64,000 nt of DNA from an uncultured Acidobacteriota bacterium (GTDB lineage Bacteria; Acidobacteriota; Terriglobia; Terriglobales; Acidobacteriaceae): positions 91,266 to 155,265 of the forward strand of contig CAIQPK010000092.1 in assembly GCA_903873705.1 (NCBI GenBank), in the 5' to 3' direction. Positions within the stretch are counted from its first letter, which is position 1. Each line of letters opens with the position of its first letter. The notes beneath the pieces were generated by a model. It ran no database searches, was not told the DNA's origin, and saw only the letters and a list, made by a program, of their open reading frames with translations. Positions 45,658-57,302 of the stretch are shown here, one piece after another. The position numbers and the translations under genes are program-made.

Positions 45658-47051
45658 TCTGCAGCTGGGCGGCGACCGCTTACTGCGAGCGCCGCCAGCA
45701 GGATGACGACTGGGTAGCAGTCAATCGTGTAGCGCGGCTCGGAGTTATCCAGCGTCAGCAGCATCGCCGAGCGCAGTACGACAAACGCCACCATCGACCA
45801 CGCCAGCGGCTGCTGCCCGGCCCAGCCTTCGCGCTTCCAAAGCCACAATCCAGCCGCGGCCAGCCCCAGGTACGCAAGGTTCAGCGCACCAAAAGCCGCA
45901 GCTACCGCACTCTCCAGCCGATGGTCGCCAAATCGCCACCAATCCAGCGGCAGCGGTAGCATATCCGTCCGCGGACGCAGCCACATATTCACCACGCGTG
46001 CCACCGGCAGCAGCACGTAATACTGCAGCGGGTGCGCCGCGATGCGCTGGTCGGCCAGCACGCGGAAGTCGTGGTCGAACTCCGGCCGCTGCAGCGCAAT
46101 CTTGTTGTAGCGCTCGAAGAGCGTCGCCGTCTCCGCCCGCTGCGCGTCAGAATCGAACGCACGTTCGGGCACATCGCTGATCGCCAGCCGGGCGCCGTCG
46201 TAGTTCCAGTAGATGTCGTAAGTTGATTTGAAATCGATGCCCCAGGTCCGGTACCAGCGCTGGAAGCCGTAGCTCACGAACTCGCCGGGGTCGCTTGCAC
46301 TCTTGGGGGCGAGCGGCTGCACGACGTGAAACACCCGCCAGTTGCGTGCCGTCCAGACCGCCAGCGGAAGCAGGATCACCGCACACACCAACGCCACCTG
46401 CATCATTCCGGCCTTGCGGTCGCCAGAACTTCGCCATGCGACCCACACCATCATCGGCACAATCGCCACAGCGACCAGCGCACGATCCGGACGCAACAAC
46501 ACGCCAAAGGCGAGCGCCAGTCCGATAACCCCGGCCCACTGCCCCGCCTTGCAGCGGTCGCGCAGCGCCGTTTTCCATCGTTCCATCGCATACAACGCCA
46601 GCGCCGCGCAGAACAAGCCCACCGTCTCCGTCAGCGCCGCGGCCGCGAAGTTAGCGGTAAACGGACACAGCGTTGCCAACACCAGCGCGCAGAACCCGGC
46701 CCGCGCGCCCCACAGGCGTCGTGCCAATGCCGCCAGCAGCCAGCAGGTAGCAAGGTCCAATGCCACCTGCACGTAAAGCACGCTCGCGTAGTGCTCTTGT
46801 CCAAAGAGGGCAAAGCAGGCGGCCATTAACAACGGATATCCCGGTAGCCTAATCAGCGTAGCGTGTACGTTCCCGGCAATCATCACGCCATAAACATGGT
46901 GCCGCAACATATTCAGTGCGAGCTCGCCATACATGAACGAGTCGCCTTCGACGTGCGGCTGCCAGCGCACGAAGTACAGCCGCAGCGCCAGCCCGGCCAG
47001 CAGGACCACAACGTAACTCCCCGGCCATCGCTGTTTCCCGCGCCACATCAT
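45654..47051 (-). CDS. Membrane glycosyltransferase, GT39/ArnT-PMT type
   Basis: This 465-residue protein has about 10 hydrophobic segments. The first helix is followed by a loop with acidic residues (ALRLYFVRWQPHVEGDSFMY), the position where the GT39/ArnT/PMT superfamily keeps its catalytic Asp/Glu. Other family-like parts are LPGYPLLMAACFALFGQEHY, TETVGLFCAALALYAMERWK and the Arg-rich cytoplasmic loops. Enzymes of this type move a sugar from a polyprenyl-phosphate donor to a lipid or protein on the outer face of the inner membrane. The donor and acceptor cannot be predicted. No clear ribosome-binding site is seen. The neighbour on the opposite strand is the large cell-envelope polysaccharide enzyme. 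Confidence 0.8.
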   Translation of the reverse strand: MMWRGKQRWPGSYVVVLLAGLALRLYFVRWQPHVEGDSFMYGELALNMLRHHVYGVMIAGNVHATLIRLPGYPLLMAACFALFGQEHYASVLYVQVALDLATCWLLAALARRLWGARAGFCALVLATLCPFTANFAAAALTETVGLFCAALALYAMERWKTALRDRCKAGQWAGVIGLALAFGVLLRPDRALVAVAIVPMMVWVAWRSSGDRKAGMMQVALVCAVILLPLAVWTARNWRVFHVVQPLAPKSASDPGEFVSYGFQRWYRTWGIDFKSTYDIYWNYDGARLAISDVPERAFDSDAQRAETATLFERYNKIALQRPEFDHDFRVLADQRIAAHPLQYYVLLPVARVVNMWLRPRTDMLPLPLDWWRFGDHRLESAVAAAFGALNLAYLGLAAAGLWLWKREGWAGQQPLAWSMVAFVVLRSAMLLTLDNSEPRYTIDCYPVVILLAALAVSGRRPAAD

Positions 47052-47142
47052 GGTTTCAGAGCATCATAACCGTTGTATCGGCTAACGTATCCACATTGAC
47101 TCAGACCTCGCAGGTTACTACGATGAGCTTGACGTCCTTCCC

Positions 47143-50100
47143 ATGAACAAACAGGTTTTCTTCGATCCGCAGCGTAAGAGATGGAAGCGGCTGCGGCGCG
47201 TCACGGACTCGCTCGCGCTGGCCGGCGCCATTACGGGCGTCATTTTCATCGTGGGACTCGTGCGCATGAAGCCCGTGCAGGGCCTCGCCCTGCAGTCCGC
47301 CGCGAAGAAGTACCGCGCCCTCTCTGATCCGCCTGCCAACGAGCAGAAAATCAAGGAAGCCCTCAACCGTTCCGCCCATCGCCGCACCAACCTGAAGCCC
47401 TCGGACGTCGTCTTGAACCAGGGTGAAGGCCTGCGTGCTGCCTTCTATACTGACAACGACCCTGCCAGCTACGCCTCGCTCAAGCAGCACGTCAAGCAGA
47501 TCGATCTCCTCTTCCCCGAGTGGCTCCATGTCGTCACCGCCGACGGCAACCTGATCTCCTACACCTCTGACAACGCGCCCTTCTCCGTCGTCGACAAGGC
47601 CGGCGTCCACGGCGTCGACCACGAGAACAAGGTCGCGCGCGTCCTCACCTCCGTGAAGGAAGACACCGAAATCTTCCCGATGGTGAACAACTTCAGCCCC
47701 ACAGAAGGCGTTTTCGACGACTCGGTCGGCGAGTTCATGTCCAACCCGGACGCCCGCAACCGCTTTGTGCAGCAGGTCAATGCCTTCCTTGCGGCCAACA
47801 CCCTCTACCGTGGGCTCACGCTCGACTTCCAGAGCATTCCTCCCGCCGCTCAGCCCGGCTATCGCGCCCTCGTGCAGGCGCTCTACGACGACTTCCACCC
47901 GCGCAATCTGCGTCTCTACATCAATGTCCCGGTCAACAATCCTGCGTTCGACCTGAAGTTCTTTTCCGACCACTCCGACGGCCTCGTGCTGATGAACTAC
48001 GACGAGCACCACACCGCTAGCGATCCAGGCCCGGTCGCCGGGCAGGACTGGTTCGCCGATAACCTCCGTGCCGTGCTCAAGGTCGCGCCTCGCGAAAAAA
48101 TCATCTGCGGCATCGGCAGCTATGGCTACGACTGGCAGGTCACGCTTCCTCCGCCTCCGCCGCCCTTACGCAAGGGTAGAAAACCGCGCCCCGCGACCGC
48201 CGTGCCCGTAAACGTGCTCAACGCGACGAATATCTCAACGCAGGAAGCCTGGCAGGCCGCCTCGGACTCCGGTTCGGAAATCGAGCTCGACCCCGGCTCC
48301 CTGAACCCTCACATCGCCTACGACGACATGGACGCCCGCGTCCGCCACCAGATCTGGTTTCTCGACGCGGTCACGGTGCTCAACCAAATGCGCGTGGCAC
48401 GCGCCCTCGGCCTGCAGACTTTCGCGCTCTGGCGCCTCGGGTCGGAAGACGACTCGCTCTGGAAGATCTGGGACGCTCCCTTGCGCTCCGAGCCCGTGAA
48501 CGATCTCGCCAATGTGAACCCCGGCCAGGACGTCGACACCGAAGGCGATGGCGACATTCTGCGCGTCACGCGCCGCCCCCAGCCCGGGCATCGCACCCTC
48601 ACGATGGACGTCGACGACACCATCCCCAAGCAGTACCTCAGTGTCATCAGCGAAAAGATGGACTCGTATCCGCTGGCGTACACCATCTCTCAATATGGTT
48701 ATCACCCGCGCCAGGTGGCCATCACCTTCGACGGCGGCCCTGACCCCACGTGGACGCCGAAGATCCTCGACATACTGAAGGCGAAGAACGTGAAGGCGAC
48801 GTTCTTCATGATCGGCGAGGTCGCCCAGGAAGACGTGGGCGACCTGCAGCGGGTTTATCGCGAGGGTCACGAGATCGGCAACCACACCTTCACGCACCCG
48901 GACATCAGCGAAATCTCAACAGGCCAGCTCGACCTGCAGCTCAACCTCACCGAGCGCCTCTTTGCTTCCAAGCTTGGCGTCAATCCCGTCTACTTCCGCC
49001 CACCGTACTCCATCGACCAGGAGCCCGACACCAACGACCAGGCCGCACCGGTCGACCACCTGCAGAACCTCGGCTACGTCATCGTCGGCAACAAGATCGA
49101 CACCAACGACTGGGACGAGCACCCTCGCAAGAACCCGCAGGAGATCGTCGACAGCGTGTTTGCGCAGTTCGCGCAGATGAACACCAAGAGCTGGACGCGC
49201 GGCTCCATCATCCTGATGCACGATGGCGGCGGCAATCGCCAACCCACCATCGACGCGCTGCCCGTACTGATCGACGCCCTGCGCGCCCACGGCTACGAGA
49301 TCGTTCCCGTCTCGCAACTCGTCGGCAAAACCCGCGACGAGGTGATGCCGCCGCTCAAAGGCTCGCAGCAGAAGTTCGCGGCCCGCGTCGACTCCATCGC
49401 CTTCTTCTTCATCGGGTTCTTCAACCACTTCGTCATCGACGTCTTCTTCATCGGCGACTTCCTGATGAGCGCCCGGCTCATCATCATCGGCCTATTCGCC
49501 ATCATCGACCGCTTCCGCAAGCGCAAGGACTTCACCAACGGCGACTACCATCCCCGCGTCGCCGTGCTTATTCCGGCATACAACGAAGAGAAGGTCATCG
49601 CGCGCACCATCCGCTCGGTCATGATGTCGAACTACAAGAACATCCGCATCATCGTGATCGATGACGGCTCCAAAGACAACACCTATCGCGTGGCCACGGA
49701 CACCTACCCCGCGGACATCGCCTCCGGCCGCCTTACCGTGCTCACCAAGCCCAACGGCGGCAAAGCCGAGGCACTCAACTACGCGCTCGAGCACACCGAC
49801 GAAGAGGTCTACATCGGCATCGACGCCGACGGCGTCATCGCCCACGATGCTATCTCGCGCCTCGTCTGCCACTTCGCCAACCCCAAAATCGGCGCCGTGG
49901 CCGGCAACGCCAAGGTGGGCAATCGCGTGAACCTGTGGACGCGCTGGCAGGCACTGGAGTACATCACCAGCCAGAACTTCGAGCGCCGCGCACTCGACCT
50001 CTTCGACGTCGTCATGGTCGTCCCCGGAGCCATTGGCGCCTGGCGCACCGCAGCCGTCCGCGCCGGCGGCGGCTACCACCCGGACACCGTCGCCGAAGAT

Positions 50101-50700
50101 GCCGACCTGACCATGAACCTGCTCGAGCAGGGCTACTCGGTCATCTACGAAGACCAGGCCCTCGCCTTCACCGAGGCCCCGGTCAACGCCGACGGTCTGG
50201 GACGCCAGCGCTTCCGCTGGTCCTTCGGCATCCTGCAGGCGGTCTATAAACACAAAGGAGCCATCAAGCGTCATCGCGCGATGGGACTCTTCGCCCTGCC
50301 CAACATCCTCATCTTCCAGATTCTGCTTCCGCTTGTCTCGCCGCTCATCGATCTCATGTTCATTGCCGGCGTCATCCACTACTTCATCGACAAGCACTTC
50401 CATCCCGAAACCACCGACCCGGCCAATATTTACAAACTGCTCACCTTCTTCCTTGCCTTCCTGCTGATCGATTTTGCCGCCTCCGCTCTGGCCTTCATGC
50501 TGGAGCGCAAACATCCCGCCAGCAAGGGCGACGCGTGGCTGCTGGTCCACATCTGGATTCAACGCTTCACTTACCGCCAGCTTTTCTCCTGGGTGTTGAT
50601 CCGCACCATCAAGCGCGCCATTGACGGCAAGCCCTTCAACTGGGACAAGCTCGACCGCACCGCGCAGATGTCCGAAGCCACCGAGAAACTTACGACCTAG
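47143..50700 (+). CDS. Three-domain polysaccharide enzyme: GH18-like, NodB deacetylase (CE4), GT2 synthase
   Basis: This 1,185-residue membrane protein has a helix at about 22-40, then three domains. Residues ~90-480 form a GH18-like (chitinase) domain; the catalytic site reads GLTLDFQSIPPA, with Gln230 where family enzymes have Glu. Residues ~505-740 form a NodB/CE4 deacetylase domain: AITFDGGPDP (Asp530; position 531 is Gly where the family has a metal-binding Asp), HEIGNHTFTHPD (His581, His585), FRPPYS and ILMHDGGG. Membrane helices follow (~750-795). The GT2 domain has VLIPAYNEEKVIARTIRSVM, GIDADG (Asp894/Asp896), AEDADL (Asp986) and QRFRW (1022-1026), the full set of a processive synthase, then three or more membrane helices. 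It probably makes or modifies a beta-linked N-acetylhexosamine polymer. GT2 looks active; the other two domains may be impaired. Confidence 0.9.
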   Translation: MNKQVFFDPQRKRWKRLRRVTDSLALAGAITGVIFIVGLVRMKPVQGLALQSAAKKYRALSDPPANEQKIKEALNRSAHRRTNLKPSDVVLNQGEGLRAAFYTDNDPASYASLKQHVKQIDLLFPEWLHVVTADGNLISYTSDNAPFSVVDKAGVHGVDHENKVARVLTSVKEDTEIFPMVNNFSPTEGVFDDSVGEFMSNPDARNRFVQQVNAFLAANTLYRGLTLDFQSIPPAAQPGYRALVQALYDDFHPRNLRLYINVPVNNPAFDLKFFSDHSDGLVLMNYDEHHTASDPGPVAGQDWFADNLRAVLKVAPREKIICGIGSYGYDWQVTLPPPPPPLRKGRKPRPATAVPVNVLNATNISTQEAWQAASDSGSEIELDPGSLNPHIAYDDMDARVRHQIWFLDAVTVLNQMRVARALGLQTFALWRLGSEDDSLWKIWDAPLRSEPVNDLANVNPGQDVDTEGDGDILRVTRRPQPGHRTLTMDVDDTIPKQYLSVISEKMDSYPLAYTISQYGYHPRQVAITFDGGPDPTWTPKILDILKAKNVKATFFMIGEVAQEDVGDLQRVYREGHEIGNHTFTHPDISEISTGQLDLQLNLTERLFASKLGVNPVYFRPPYSIDQEPDTNDQAAPVDHLQNLGYVIVGNKIDTNDWDEHPRKNPQEIVDSVFAQFAQMNTKSWTRGSIILMHDGGGNRQPTIDALPVLIDALRAHGYEIVPVSQLVGKTRDEVMPPLKGSQQKFAARVDSIAFFFIGFFNHFVIDVFFIGDFLMSARLIIIGLFAIIDRFRKRKDFTNGDYHPRVAVLIPAYNEEKVIARTIRSVMMSNYKNIRIIVIDDGSKDNTYRVATDTYPADIASGRLTVLTKPNGGKAEALNYALEHTDEEVYIGIDADGVIAHDAISRLVCHFANPKIGAVAGNAKVGNRVNLWTRWQALEYITSQNFERRALDLFDVVMVVPGAIGAWRTAAVRAGGGYHPDTVAEDADLTMNLLEQGYSVIYEDQALAFTEAPVNADGLGRQRFRWSFGILQAVYKHKGAIKRHRAMGLFALPNILIFQILLPLVSPLIDLMFIAGVIHYFIDKHFHPETTDPANIYKLLTFFLAFLLIDFAASALAFMLERKHPASKGDAWLLVHIWIQRFTYRQLFSWVLIRTIKRAIDGKPFNWDKLDRTAQMSEATEKLTT

Positions 50701-50722
50701 CCGCAGCATCAAAAGGACGCCT

Positions 50723-52327
50723 ATGAAAACCCTGCTCCGTCCCTTCACCAACGAGCCCTTCACCGACTTCACCGACCCAGCCAACAAGCGCGGCATGCTC
50801 GAAGCCCTCGATCGCGTCCGCAACGAGCTCGGCCGCAGCTACGACCTCACCATCGGCGGCCATCAGGTGCGCTCAGCCAACACCTTCACCTCCACCAACC
50901 CCGCACGCCCCGCGCAGGTGATCGGCACACACCCCGAGGCCAATGCCGAGCAGGCTGAGCGCGCCGTGCAGGCCGCACGCACCGCCTTCGAAACCTGGTC
51001 ACGCACGCCGGTCGCTGACCGCGTCGACCTGCTGCTGCGCGCCGCGGCGCTCATCCGCTCGCGGCATCTCGAGTTCTGCGCCTGGCTCACCTTCGAGGTC
51101 GGCAAGAACTGGGCGGAGGCCGATGCCGACGTCGGCGAGTGCATCGACTTCCTCGAGTTTTACGCCCGTGAGGCCGTCAAGCTTTCGCACTCCACCACGC
51201 CCATCCAGTTCCCCGGCGAGCGCAACATGCTCCGCTACGTTCCGGTAGGCGTCAGCGCGGTCATTCCGCCATGGAACTTTCCCTTCGCCATCATGGCCGG
51301 CATGACTGCCGCCTCCATCGTCTGCGGCAATACCGTCGTGCTCAAGCCCTCGCCCGACGCTCCCACCATCGCCGCGCGCTTCGTCGCGCTAATGGAAGAA
51401 GCTGGTCTGCCCGGCGGCGTGCTCAACCTGCTGCAGGGCGGCCCTGAGATCGGCCGCATCATCGTCGAGCATCCCGCCGTCCATCTGATCGCTTTCACCG
51501 GCTCGAAGAAGGTCGGACTCGAAATCCACGAGCGCGCCGCCCGCGTCCAGCCCGGCCAGCGTTTCATCAAGCGGACCGTCCTTGAGCTTGGTGGCAAGGA
51601 CTCCATCATCGTCGAAGCCGATGCCGACATCGACTCCGCCGTCGAAGGCGTCGCCGCATCAGCCTTCGGCTTCAGCGGCCAGAAGTGCTCCGCCTGCTCG
51701 CGCGTCATCGTCAACACCGAGGTCTACGACACCTTCTGCGACAAGCTCACCGAGCGCGTGCAGCAGATCACTTCCGGCGACCCCGCAGATAATTTCTACG
51801 GAGGCCCGGTCATCAACGCCGTCGCCCACAAGCGCGTGCTCGACTACATCGCCGTCGGCAAAACCGAGGGCCGCCTGCTCACCGGCGGCACCGCCATCGA
51901 CACCCCCGAAGCCGGCTACTACATCACACCCACCCTCTTCGCCGACATCCCGCCCCACGCCCGCCTCGCGCAAGAAGAAGTCTTCGGCCCCGTCCTCGCC
52001 ATCATCAAGTCGCAGGACTTTGACGATGCGCTGGCCATCGCCAACAACACCGAGTACGGCCTCACCGGCGCCATCTATACCGGGTCGCGCGAGAAACTCA
52101 ACCGTGCCCGCGACGAGTTCCACGTTGGCAATCTCTACCTGAATCGCAAGTGCACCGGAGCCATGGTAGGAGCGCATCCGTTTGGCGGCTTCAACATGAG
52201 CGGCACCGACTCCAAGGCCGGCGGCCCGGACTATCTGACCCTCTTTACGCAAGCCAAGTCCGTGGCCGAAAAGCTCGGCGTCGTCTCCGCAGAGCTTGAA
52301 GAGCAGGAAGACCGGATGGGCATCTAG
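50723..52327 (+). CDS. pruA: L-glutamate gamma-semialdehyde dehydrogenase (1-pyrroline-5-carboxylate dehydrogenase)
   Basis: This 534-residue aldehyde dehydrogenase oxidises glutamate semialdehyde to glutamate with NAD+, the second step of proline breakdown. ATG 50723 has AAAGGA in front; the open frame upstream overlaps the previous gene and is not conserved. Features are FTNEPFTDFTDPANKRGMLE, the NAD-binding AVIPPWNFPFAIMAGMTAAS, the general base in VLELGGKDSIIVEADAD (Glu288) and the nucleophile in FGFSGQKCSACSRV (Cys322). The C-terminal GGFNMSGTDSKAGGPDYL is typical of PruA/RocA. No proline dehydrogenase is nearby. The gene runs in the same direction as the next three, with gaps of 39 and 12 bp to the first two. 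Confidence 0.92.
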   Translation: MKTLLRPFTNEPFTDFTDPANKRGMLEALDRVRNELGRSYDLTIGGHQVRSANTFTSTNPARPAQVIGTHPEANAEQAERAVQAARTAFETWSRTPVADRVDLLLRAAALIRSRHLEFCAWLTFEVGKNWAEADADVGECIDFLEFYAREAVKLSHSTTPIQFPGERNMLRYVPVGVSAVIPPWNFPFAIMAGMTAASIVCGNTVVLKPSPDAPTIAARFVALMEEAGLPGGVLNLLQGGPEIGRIIVEHPAVHLIAFTGSKKVGLEIHERAARVQPGQRFIKRTVLELGGKDSIIVEADADIDSAVEGVAASAFGFSGQKCSACSRVIVNTEVYDTFCDKLTERVQQITSGDPADNFYGGPVINAVAHKRVLDYIAVGKTEGRLLTGGTAIDTPEAGYYITPTLFADIPPHARLAQEEVFGPVLAIIKSQDFDDALAIANNTEYGLTGAIYTGSREKLNRARDEFHVGNLYLNRKCTGAMVGAHPFGGFNMSGTDSKAGGPDYLTLFTQAKSVAEKLGVVSAELEEQEDRMGI

Positions 52328-52366
52328 CCAACGCATCGCAACTAAACATCGTCGAAAGGTGACCGC

Positions 52367-52795
52367 ATGTCCGAATTACGCCCCTTCCACATCGCCTTCC
52401 CCGTCGATGACCTCGGCGCCGCCCGTCACTTCTACGGCACCATTCTCGGCTGCCCGGAAGGCCGCAGCTCCGACACCTGGATCGACTTCAACTTCTTCGG
52501 CCACCAGATCGTCGCCCACTACAAGCCCGCGGACCCGAACGCTCCGAAAATCCACTCCAACGCCGTCGACGGACATGACGTTCCCGTTCTCCACTTCGGC
52601 GTCGTCCTTACCCACGAAGACTGGAAAGCCCTCGCAGCCAAGGTGCGCGCTGCCGGGATAACGTTCATTATCGAACCCTACACCCGCTTCGAAGGCCAGG
52701 TCGGAGAGCAGTCCACCATGTTCTTCCTCGACCCCTCGGGAACTGCCCTGGAGTTCAAAGCCTTTGGGGACCTCAGCCAGCTCTTCGCCAAGTAG
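52367..52795 (+). CDS. VOC family (glyoxalase-fold) protein
   Basis: This 142-residue protein has two beta-alpha-beta-beta-beta modules of the vicinal oxygen chelate fold: [20 protein letters not shown] in the first and [20 protein letters not shown] in the second, ending with [17 protein letters not shown]. His and Glu at the usual metal positions (HIAF, LEFK) are present, so a metal site is likely. Members are dioxygenases, isomerases, lyases or resistance proteins, and the sequence does not separate these. GAAAGGTGA gives the ribosome-binding site. It lies between pruA and the pabB-pabC gene. Confidence 0.88.
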   Translation: MSELRPFHIAFPVDDLGAARHFYGTILGCPEGRSSDTWIDFNFFGHQIVAHYKPADPNAPKIHSNAVDGHDVPVLHFGVVLTHEDWKALAAKVRAAGITFIIEPYTRFEGQVGEQSTMFFLDPSGTALEFKAFGDLSQLFAK

Positions 52796-52807
52796 GCCAC
52801 CACGCCG

Positions 52808-54688
52808 ATGAACGTCCTCGCCGGTTCGCGTCCTCCGTGGTTTCCCCTGCCTCGCGCCTGGCGTCTCCACGCTTTTCAAACTTCCGGCGCGGTGCTGCTG
52901 GAAACCGCCGGCGGCCTCGGCGATGACCATCACAGCCTCCTCTTCACGGCGCCTGTACAAATTCTTCGCGCCAACTCCGCCCCAGACCTTCTCCGTCTCT
53001 TCGACCAGCTGGATTTGCTCACCGGCCAAGGCTTCCATGCCGCCGGCAGCATCGACTACGAAGCCGGCTACGCGCTTCACAAAATCACCGCTCCAGCACC
53101 GGCCACGGCTCTAGCGTGCTTCGGCATTTACGCGCAGCGTTTCGTCTTCGACCACCACACCGGCATCGCCTCCGCACCCCCAATTCCTTCCTCCCCGGAC
53201 GACCACGTTCCAGACCCTTCCCCCATACTGACGTTTCCGTCCATCGCCCTCGACCGCCAACACTACGCCGCCCAGTTCGACGCCGTGCAGCATCTTCTCG
53301 CCGCTGGCGACACGTACCAGGTGAACCTCACCACGCGCGTCAGGGCGGACCTTCTGGCGTCGCCTATGGCCCTGTACGAAGTGCTCATCGATGCCCAGCC
53401 CGTCGACTTCGCCGCCATCGTAAACCTCGATGGCCGCCTCACCCTCTCCTTTTCCCCCGAACTCTTCTTCCGCATTACGCCATCGCCCCACGGCAGATCG
53501 ATCACGACGCGCCCGATGAAGGGTACCGCCCCGCGCGGCGGCACACCCGAGCAGGACGACCAGCAACGCCACTGGCTCGCGCACGACGAGAAGAACCACG
53601 CCGAGCACGTCATGATCGTCGACCTGCTGCGCAACGACCTCGGCCGCATCTGCGCTCCCGGCTCGGTCCGCAGCGACGACCTCTTCCGCGTCGAGCCTTA
53701 TCCCACACTCTTCCAGATGACCTCGACTGTGTCCGGAGAGCTGCTCCCCACCACCCGCCTTTGCGATACGCTCGGCGCGCTATTCCCCAGCGGCTCGGTC
53801 ACGGGCGCCCCCAAACGTCGCACCATGGAAATCATCCGCGACCTCGAGCCCGTGCCCCGCGGTGTCTACACCGGAGCTATCGGCTACCTCTCACCTGTCG
53901 GCGAGACTACCTTCAGTGTCCCCATCCGTACGCTCGAGATCCGCGAAAGCAGCATCAGCATGGGCGTCGGCGGAGGCATCGTAGCCGACTCCACCGCCGC
54001 AGCCGAGTACGACGAGTGCCGGCTCAAAGCCTCCTTCCTCAACCACGCCGCAACGTCGCCGCAGCTGATCGAAACCATGCTCTGGCAGCCCGCCACGCGG
54101 CCAGCGCTACCGCTGCTTGCACACCACCTCTCGCGCCTCGCCCGCTCTGCCGCACAACTCGGCTTCAGCTACGACCAGGTCGCCATTGTCGCCGCCCTCA
54201 CCGCAGCCACGTCCCACCTCGTCGCCGAGACCCGGGTCCGCCTCCTGCTCTCCCATAACGGCTCGACCCACATTGAAACCGCGCCCATCGCCGGACCAAC
54301 ATCGAACCTACGCGTGCGCATCGCCGCCCGCCGCATATGCTCCACAGACGCCTGGCTGCAACACAAAACCACTCGCCGCGCCTTCTACGACCGCGAGTTC
54401 GCCCGCGCCCGGCGCGACGGCTTCGACGAAGTCCTCTTCCTGAACGAGCGCGGCGAGCTCGCCGAAGGCGCCATCAGCACCCTTACCATCGAAGTTGACG
54501 GCCAGCTCTACACCCCCCCGCTCGCCTCGGGAGCCCTTCCCGGCGTCCTCCGCGGCACCCTGCTGCAAGCCCCCGCTCCGTGCGTCGAGCGCGTGCTTAC
54601 GCTCGGCGATCTCACCGGCGCCTCGGCCGCCTGGCTCAACAACGCGCTGCGTGGTTCCCGCTCCATCGGCTCGCTCGAAATCGAGTAA
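52808..54688 (+). CDS. pabB: Fused aminodeoxychorismate synthase component I and 4-amino-4-deoxychorismate lyase
   Basis: This 626-residue protein joins two enzymes of p-aminobenzoate and folate synthesis. Residues ~140-430 form the chorismate-binding domain: QFDAVQHLLAAGDTYQVNLT, TTRPMKGTAPRGG, NDLGRICAPGSV and SVTGAPKRRTMEIIRDLEP. The Lys in MKGT is the residue that separates aminodeoxychorismate synthase (PIKGT) from anthranilate synthase (PIAGT). Residues ~430-626 are a class IV aminotransferase-fold lyase like PabC, with the PLP Lys in LQHKTTRRAFYD (Lys520) and ASGALPGVLRGTLL. The glutamine amidotransferase subunit (PabA) is not in the window. It begins 12 bp after the VOC gene. Confidence 0.92.
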   Translation: MNVLAGSRPPWFPLPRAWRLHAFQTSGAVLLETAGGLGDDHHSLLFTAPVQILRANSAPDLLRLFDQLDLLTGQGFHAAGSIDYEAGYALHKITAPAPATALACFGIYAQRFVFDHHTGIASAPPIPSSPDDHVPDPSPILTFPSIALDRQHYAAQFDAVQHLLAAGDTYQVNLTTRVRADLLASPMALYEVLIDAQPVDFAAIVNLDGRLTLSFSPELFFRITPSPHGRSITTRPMKGTAPRGGTPEQDDQQRHWLAHDEKNHAEHVMIVDLLRNDLGRICAPGSVRSDDLFRVEPYPTLFQMTSTVSGELLPTTRLCDTLGALFPSGSVTGAPKRRTMEIIRDLEPVPRGVYTGAIGYLSPVGETTFSVPIRTLEIRESSISMGVGGGIVADSTAAAEYDECRLKASFLNHAATSPQLIETMLWQPATRPALPLLAHHLSRLARSAAQLGFSYDQVAIVAALTAATSHLVAETRVRLLLSHNGSTHIETAPIAGPTSNLRVRIAARRICSTDAWLQHKTTRRAFYDREFARARRDGFDEVLFLNERGELAEGAISTLTIEVDGQLYTPPLASGALPGVLRGTLLQAPAPCVERVLTLGDLTGASAAWLNNALRGSRSIGSLEIE

Positions 54689-54896
54689 GTTCTGCCGTCA
54701 CATCACTTGGGTCGCGCGTCACGGAACCCTGCCCGCCGCCGCGCTTTCCACCGCTTACTTTGCCATCGCATTGACCATCATCCGGGCGTATACTCTAATT
54801 TGCCAGTTCAGCGGAATGATGATTTCCTGCTCTCTGCGGCCTCAGGACGTCCTTGCTCCGCCATTGCAGCACCCATTTTCAGGAGGAATGTCTTTC

Positions 54897-57212
<2,316 letters not shown>

Positions 57213-57229
57213 CCATTACCCAGAACGCC

Positions 57230-57265
57230 GATGCCGGACTCCTCAAGGGTCCGGCATCTCTTTTT
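57230..57265 (+). terminator. Rho-independent terminator of hppA
   Basis: GATGCCGGAC (57230-57239) and GTCCGGCATC (57249-57258) form a perfect 10-bp stem with a 9-base loop, followed by TCTTTTT. It lies 17 bp after the stop. Confidence 0.9.
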
Positions 57266-57302
57266 CGCCTGATATCCTGTTCTCGAACTCCTCCCAACAT
57301 TC

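Noticed and set aside
48750..49664. 304-residue frame inside the GH18-CE4-GT2 gene
   Set aside because: An Arg/His/Pro-rich shadow of the real gene, as are many long frames in this GC-rich DNA.
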